Assembly (NCBI GenBank): GCA_020072905.1
Contig: JAIQGB010000167.1
Span: 1-8,552, forward strand
Origin: Terriglobia bacterium
GTDB lineage: Bacteria; Acidobacteriota; Terriglobia; UBA7540
DNA: 8,552 bases
Direction of reading: 5' to 3'
The position numbers and the translations under genes were made by a program. Shown here one piece after another: positions 5,552 to 8,552 of the stretch (positions are counted from its first letter, which is position 1; the number at the start of each line of letters is the position of its first letter). The notes beneath the pieces were generated by a model. The model was not told the DNA's origin and made no database searches. It saw only the letters and a list, made by a program, of their open reading frames with translations.

Positions 5552-6489
5552 GTGCTCACTTGTCCGTATCGATCCTCAACCCGCCCCAAGTTGACGCAGA
5601 GGCGGGCCACCGCTTACGCCTGCGGGCCGGTTACGGAATGGCGATCCTGCTGGTACTGGCATTGACGCTGTACGGGTTTGATTACTACTTTCTCGACCTC
5701 GCGCAACGGCCATTTTCCCCCAAGCACGCTCTCCTCAAGCCCGGAGGTTCGATTGGACTCGGGCTGGGGCTCCTTGGAACCGCTCTTTTCTTGGCGATCT
5801 TCCTTTACCCGGTCCGTAAACACTGGGAGTGGCTGCGGCGCCAGGGGGATACCCGGCACTGGCTCGACTTCCACGTTCTGCTGGGTCTTACCGCGCCGTT
5901 CCTCGTTGCCTTCCACGCTTCGTTCAAATTCCGCGGCGTGGCGGGAATGGCGTTTTGGATCATGACCGTCGTGGCCCTCAGCGGGGTGGTCGGAAGGTAT
6001 CTTTATGCGCAAATCCCGCGTAGCCTGAATACGGCCGAGCTTTCACTGAAAGAAGCCCGGGACGAACAGACACGGCTCACCGAGCAACTCAGCGAGCAGA
6101 AGCTCTTTGCGGCTTCTGTACTAGCTCCGCTCTTCCGGCTCCCGAGCGAAGCTCGGGTTCGCTCCCAGCCTTTGCTTCTGGTGCTCGCGAGCATGATGTT
6201 CCTCGACCTGCTGCGGTTCTTTCGCATTGCCCGGTTGCGGTGGCGGGCGCTGGGCTTCTGGGGCAGACTGGGGACTCTGGGCGGGACCCTGGCCTCCGGG
6301 AATGCCGAGGTCGAGCGCGTGGTCGCCATGGCCCGCAAGCAGGCCAGCCTCTCCAAACGCGTCCTATTTCTTTCGCGCACGCAACAGGTGTTTCACCTCT
6401 GGCACGTGATTCACAGGCCCTTCAGCTACTCGTTTGCCCTGCTGGCGTTGATTCACATCGCCGTCGTTCTGCTTATCGGGGTTCGTTGA
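5548..6489 (+). CDS. Inner-membrane cytochrome b-like protein (putative diheme)
   Basis: The ATG at 5548 overlaps the preceding stop (ATGA), with AGGGA at 5539-5543 as ribosome site; 313 residues. Hydrophobic segments lie at about 28-48, 68-88, 108-125, 131-151 and 291-311, with a possible weaker one at 207-223. Segment 3 carries His109 and His123. The last segment and its lead-in carry His289 and His303. Both pairs are 14 apart, the spacing with which two helices clamp two b hemes in cytochrome b and ferric-reductase-type proteins. Residues 160-190 are charged and likely coiled coil, in a long loop between helices. No flavin or Fe-S domain is fused. Probable job: moving electrons across the inner membrane, for example from quinol or the neighbouring flavoprotein to periplasmic cytochromes. 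It is the last gene of the operon. Subfamily not recognised. Confidence 0.82.
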   Translation: MSAHLSVSILNPPQVDAEAGHRLRLRAGYGMAILLVLALTLYGFDYYFLDLAQRPFSPKHALLKPGGSIGLGLGLLGTALFLAIFLYPVRKHWEWLRRQGDTRHWLDFHVLLGLTAPFLVAFHASFKFRGVAGMAFWIMTVVALSGVVGRYLYAQIPRSLNTAELSLKEARDEQTRLTEQLSEQKLFAASVLAPLFRLPSEARVRSQPLLLVLASMMFLDLLRFFRIARLRWRALGFWGRLGTLGGTLASGNAEVERVVAMARKQASLSKRVLFLSRTQQVFHLWHVIHRPFSYSFALLALIHIAVVLLIGVR

Positions 6490-6575
6490 GGTTGGCGACG
6501 CCTGGAGGCACTGTTCGCGCCGTCGATTGCCGCTGAATCGGAGGTGCTGGTCGGCAAATCCGCCCAATTTCCCCA

Positions 6576-6592
6576 CCGGCCCGAATGGCCGG
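6576..6592. terminator. GC-rich hairpin between convergent genes
   Basis: CCGGCC (6576-6581) and GGCCGG (6587-6592) form a perfect 6-bp stem around CGAAT, directly after the stop codon of the minus-strand gene. There is no T run on either strand, so it is at best a weak or factor-assisted bidirectional terminator. The rest of the 103-base gap (6490-6592) shows nothing else. Confidence 0.35.
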
Positions 6593-7972
6593 CTATGCGG
6601 GGGCAGGTTGTTTCCTTTCGAGCGCGGCTTGTTGAGCCTCGCTGCTGGCCTCCAGGGTGATGTCGCGCATTCCAAACTGGACCCCGATCTTCTTCAGGAA
6701 GTCATTGGGAGGGATGCCGCCGGCAAAAATCCATACGAAGTCGTTAGGAATCTCCCGCAACTCGCCGCTGACCTCGAGGATAACCGCATCCGCCTTTATT
6801 TCCACGGGGATCGAGTTGAGCACTACCTTGACCTTCCCGGTGCGGATGCAGTCTTCAAGGCGCTTGGCGTTCCGTTCTTTGATGCGGCTGAAAGACCCTT
6901 TTCGGTACGAGAGAGTGACTTGGTTGCCCTTCTGGAACCCGAGCCCCATCGCTGCCTCGATGGCGCTGTCGCCGCCCCCGACGACGAGTATTCTCTTGTT
7001 GATGTAATGATCCGCCTCAATCAAGCGGTACATGACCTTCGGCAGTTCCTCTCCTTTGACTCCGAGTTTCCGCGGGGTGCCGGTTCGCCCGAGCGCCAGG
7101 ACGACCGCGTGCGAGGAGTACTGGCCATTGTTCGTCACGACCGTGAAGATGCCCTCTTCCCCCCTTCTGACGTCTTCCACTCGCTCGCCACTACGAACTT
7201 TGAAATCCGCTCTCCGCAAGACCTGGTTCCAGAAGGCAAGGAGTTCCTCCTTGGAAAGTTCCGTCTTCTTGAGTTTCCCATACATTGGAAATTCAACGGG
7301 ACTCGTCATAACCAGTTTCTGGCGCGGATACTTCGCCACCGTGCCTCCAATCTCGTCCCGCTCCAAAGTCAGATAATTGAGCTTCTTCTCCATGGCGCGC
7401 AGCGAGGCACTGATTCCAGCGGGGCCGGCTCCGATGATTAACACGTCATAGACGCCCGGCAATGACCGGGCGGCGCCTAAGGCGGCAACTCGGTTCGCAA
7501 CCGTGTCAATGCAATCGCGCCCTTGGTTGACGGCATTCCTGATCAAAGCCAACCCGCCGAGTTCTCCGGCAATAAACAGGTTCGGGACACTCGTCTCGTA
7601 CTTGGGCGTCAGGTACGGCATCTCCGCCCCCATGCTCGGGCTGGCCATCACCATCGAGATGGCGCCAACGGGACAGGCTTCGGCGCACAGGCCATGGCCG
7701 ATACATTTGTACCCGTTCACGAGAACCGCCTTGCCCCCTAACATGGCCAGGACATCACCCTCCGGACAGACCGCCGTACAACTCTGGCAGCCGATGCAAT
7801 TGGTGACGTCGATATGCGGATGTTGAGCCTTGGGCCCCTCGGAAAACAGTTTTCCCTTCTCCGCAGCCTCACGCGCCCGAGCCGCTCTCCTCTTTTGGCT
7901 CCTCAGGTAGAAGGCCATGGGGACGAGAATCACCAGAGCGTAGAAACAGTAGATCAATAATGAGCTAGCCAT
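6593..7972 (-). CDS. Membrane-anchored ferredoxin-FAD/NAD(P) oxidoreductase fusion
   Basis: I chose the ATG at 7972 (459 residues) because GAGG lies ten bases upstream (7986-7983) and the protein then opens directly with a membrane helix (4-23) followed by RSQKRRAARAR, which places the rest in the cytoplasm. A GTG at 8005 would add 11 residues. Domain order: helix; two ferredoxin motifs (C59, C62, C65, C69-Pro, and C90, His93, C96, C100-Pro); a TSVPNLFIAGELGG segment (127-140) of the type that normally closes flavin reductases; an FAD Rossmann motif GAGPAG (181-186); an NAD(P) motif GGGDSA (332-337). SYRK with Arg357 and Arg363 suggests NADPH. There is no CxxC, so it is not a thioredoxin reductase. 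It probably feeds electrons between NAD(P)H and Fe-S centres at the inner membrane, perhaps with the convergent cytochrome b. The direction of flow is unknown. Confidence 0.9.
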   Translation of the reverse strand: MASSLLIYCFYALVILVPMAFYLRSQKRRAARAREAAEKGKLFSEGPKAQHPHIDVTNCIGCQSCTAVCPEGDVLAMLGGKAVLVNGYKCIGHGLCAEACPVGAISMVMASPSMGAEMPYLTPKYETSVPNLFIAGELGGLALIRNAVNQGRDCIDTVANRVAALGAARSLPGVYDVLIIGAGPAGISASLRAMEKKLNYLTLERDEIGGTVAKYPRQKLVMTSPVEFPMYGKLKKTELSKEELLAFWNQVLRRADFKVRSGERVEDVRRGEEGIFTVVTNNGQYSSHAVVLALGRTGTPRKLGVKGEELPKVMYRLIEADHYINKRILVVGGGDSAIEAAMGLGFQKGNQVTLSYRKGSFSRIKERNAKRLEDCIRTGKVKVVLNSIPVEIKADAVILEVSGELREIPNDFVWIFAGGIPPNDFLKKIGVQFGMRDITLEASSEAQQAALERKQPAPA

Positions 7973-7982
7973 CCCCCAGCTA

Positions 7983-7986
7983 CCTC
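7983..7986 (-). promoter_or_regulatory. Ribosome binding site deciding the flavoprotein start
   Basis: On the minus strand this reads GAGG, ten bases before the ATG at 7972. It lies inside the extra N-terminal codons that a GTG start at 8005 would add, so it favours the ATG. Confidence 0.5.
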
Positions 7987-8552
7987 GTTCGGCCAAATAG
8001 CGCACGTCTCCCCGACGGCGCGGAGGGGACCTCAGTCTCCCGTGCGGGCTCTCCCGCTGACTCTAGTCGTGTGTCTCATGGCGCTGCCATATGGCAAGGC
8101 CAGTTTTGACACAAGCCAAACCCCTGTCTGCCCTATGCACCACGCCCCGGACAGGTACGTCATCGCAATTTCCAGAAGCTCTCCTCAGCTTTTCGCAAAG
8201 GCCCAATGCGCTACTGTCCACGATGCGTGGCAGCAATCTGAAGAGCGACATATTCCCCGACACCAGTATAACCCGGAAGCCGGCTTGCGCGGGCTGGCTT
8301 GCCCAGATAACGACCCAACTTCAGAAGTGGCGACCTAGACTCATTAGCCCTGATTGCATCACGCGCTGGACCGTATATGGTCGATCCGCAAACCATTCTC
8401 GCGATTACTCGCCTCGCCCGCCACCAGTCTGATAGTCTCCGCGTGCGTCGTGACACGGTCGAGACCGTAGCACCCCCAGAACAGTCTTTGCGACTTTCGG
8501 CGACCAAGGTCCGAACCGAGACTTGACGCCCTCAAAAGAGTTTCCCGGAACG
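7987..8552. other. Stretch without a supported gene
   Basis: About 565 bases upstream of the minus-strand flavoprotein. Open frames on both strands overlap one another and none has recognisable protein character. One frame (8042-8338, GTG start) begins like a signal peptide but continues without any recognisable motif. Small palindromes are present: a GCGGG/CCCGC stem at 8044-8057, GCCATATGGC at 8086-8095, and ACGGTC-GA-GACCGT at 8455-8468. The flavoprotein promoter should lie here, but I see no convincing -35/-10 pair. No tRNA or rRNA is visible. Confidence 0.5.

Noticed and set aside
6527..7441. 304-residue plus-strand open frame opposite the flavoprotein
   Set aside because: It is the antisense of a well-supported ferredoxin-flavin reductase with intact FAD, NAD(P) and Fe-S motifs; the plus translation shows no domain.
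8042..8338. Possible 98-residue exported protein starting at a GTG
   Set aside because: The first 20 residues look like a signal peptide, but the remainder has no recognisable motif. The start is weak, the ribosome site (GGAGGGG at 8022-8028) is 13 bases away, and overlapping open frames exist on both strands.
8455..8468. Inverted repeat ACGGTC-GA-GACCGT as an operator
   Set aside because: It is isolated in a stretch without a supported gene on either side in the window, so I cannot assign it a role.
8091..8507. Other overlapping open frames in the right-hand end (8091-8432 plus, 8507-8211 minus)
   Set aside because: Rare-start or low-complexity translations rich in Arg and Ser without domain character; they look like chance frames in non-coding DNA.

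Overview
The window looks like part of an extracellular electron transfer locus from a Gram-negative (diderm) bacterium. It is moderately GC-rich and densely coding. It holds c-type multiheme cytochromes, an outer-membrane beta-barrel protein and inner-membrane redox proteins, so an outer membrane and a respiratory lifestyle follow directly. The overall style of the genes, above all the LolA-like exported protein and the ferredoxin-flavoprotein, reminds me of Acidobacteriota. That placement is an impression from memory, not a search result.

Plus strand, bases 1-6489: (i) the 3' end of a multiheme cytochrome c gene with 7 CxxCH motifs in the visible part; (ii) a roughly 300-base non-coding stretch with a perfect FNR/CRP-type palindrome and several hairpins, probably the promoter and leader of what follows; (iii) a 718-residue exported cytochrome with 28 CxxCH motifs, built from nine tandem triheme units plus a terminal heme; (iv) an outer-membrane beta-barrel protein with an N-terminal periplasmic FlgT-C-like domain; (v) an exported protein of unknown function, possibly LolA-like; (vi) a membrane cytochrome b-like protein with two pairs of histidines 14 residues apart. 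Genes iii-vi are packed as an operon: iii and iv overlap, and iv/v and v/vi share ATGA stop-start overlaps.

Minus strand, bases 7972-6593: a convergent gene for a membrane-anchored fusion of a two-cluster ferredoxin with an FAD/NAD(P) oxidoreductase. The FAD-binding motif that is normally C-terminal lies before the Rossmann domain, as if circularly permuted. One ferredoxin motif has His in place of its second Cys. Bases 7973-8552 hold no gene I can defend.

Inferred electron path: NAD(P)H (or the quinone pool) passes electrons through the ferredoxin-flavoprotein and/or the cytochrome b into the periplasm, then through the multiheme cytochromes across a porin in the outer membrane. The 28-heme repeat protein would act as a wire, either through or beyond the porin. 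The direction (metal or electrode reduction versus oxidation of an external donor) cannot be read from the sequence.
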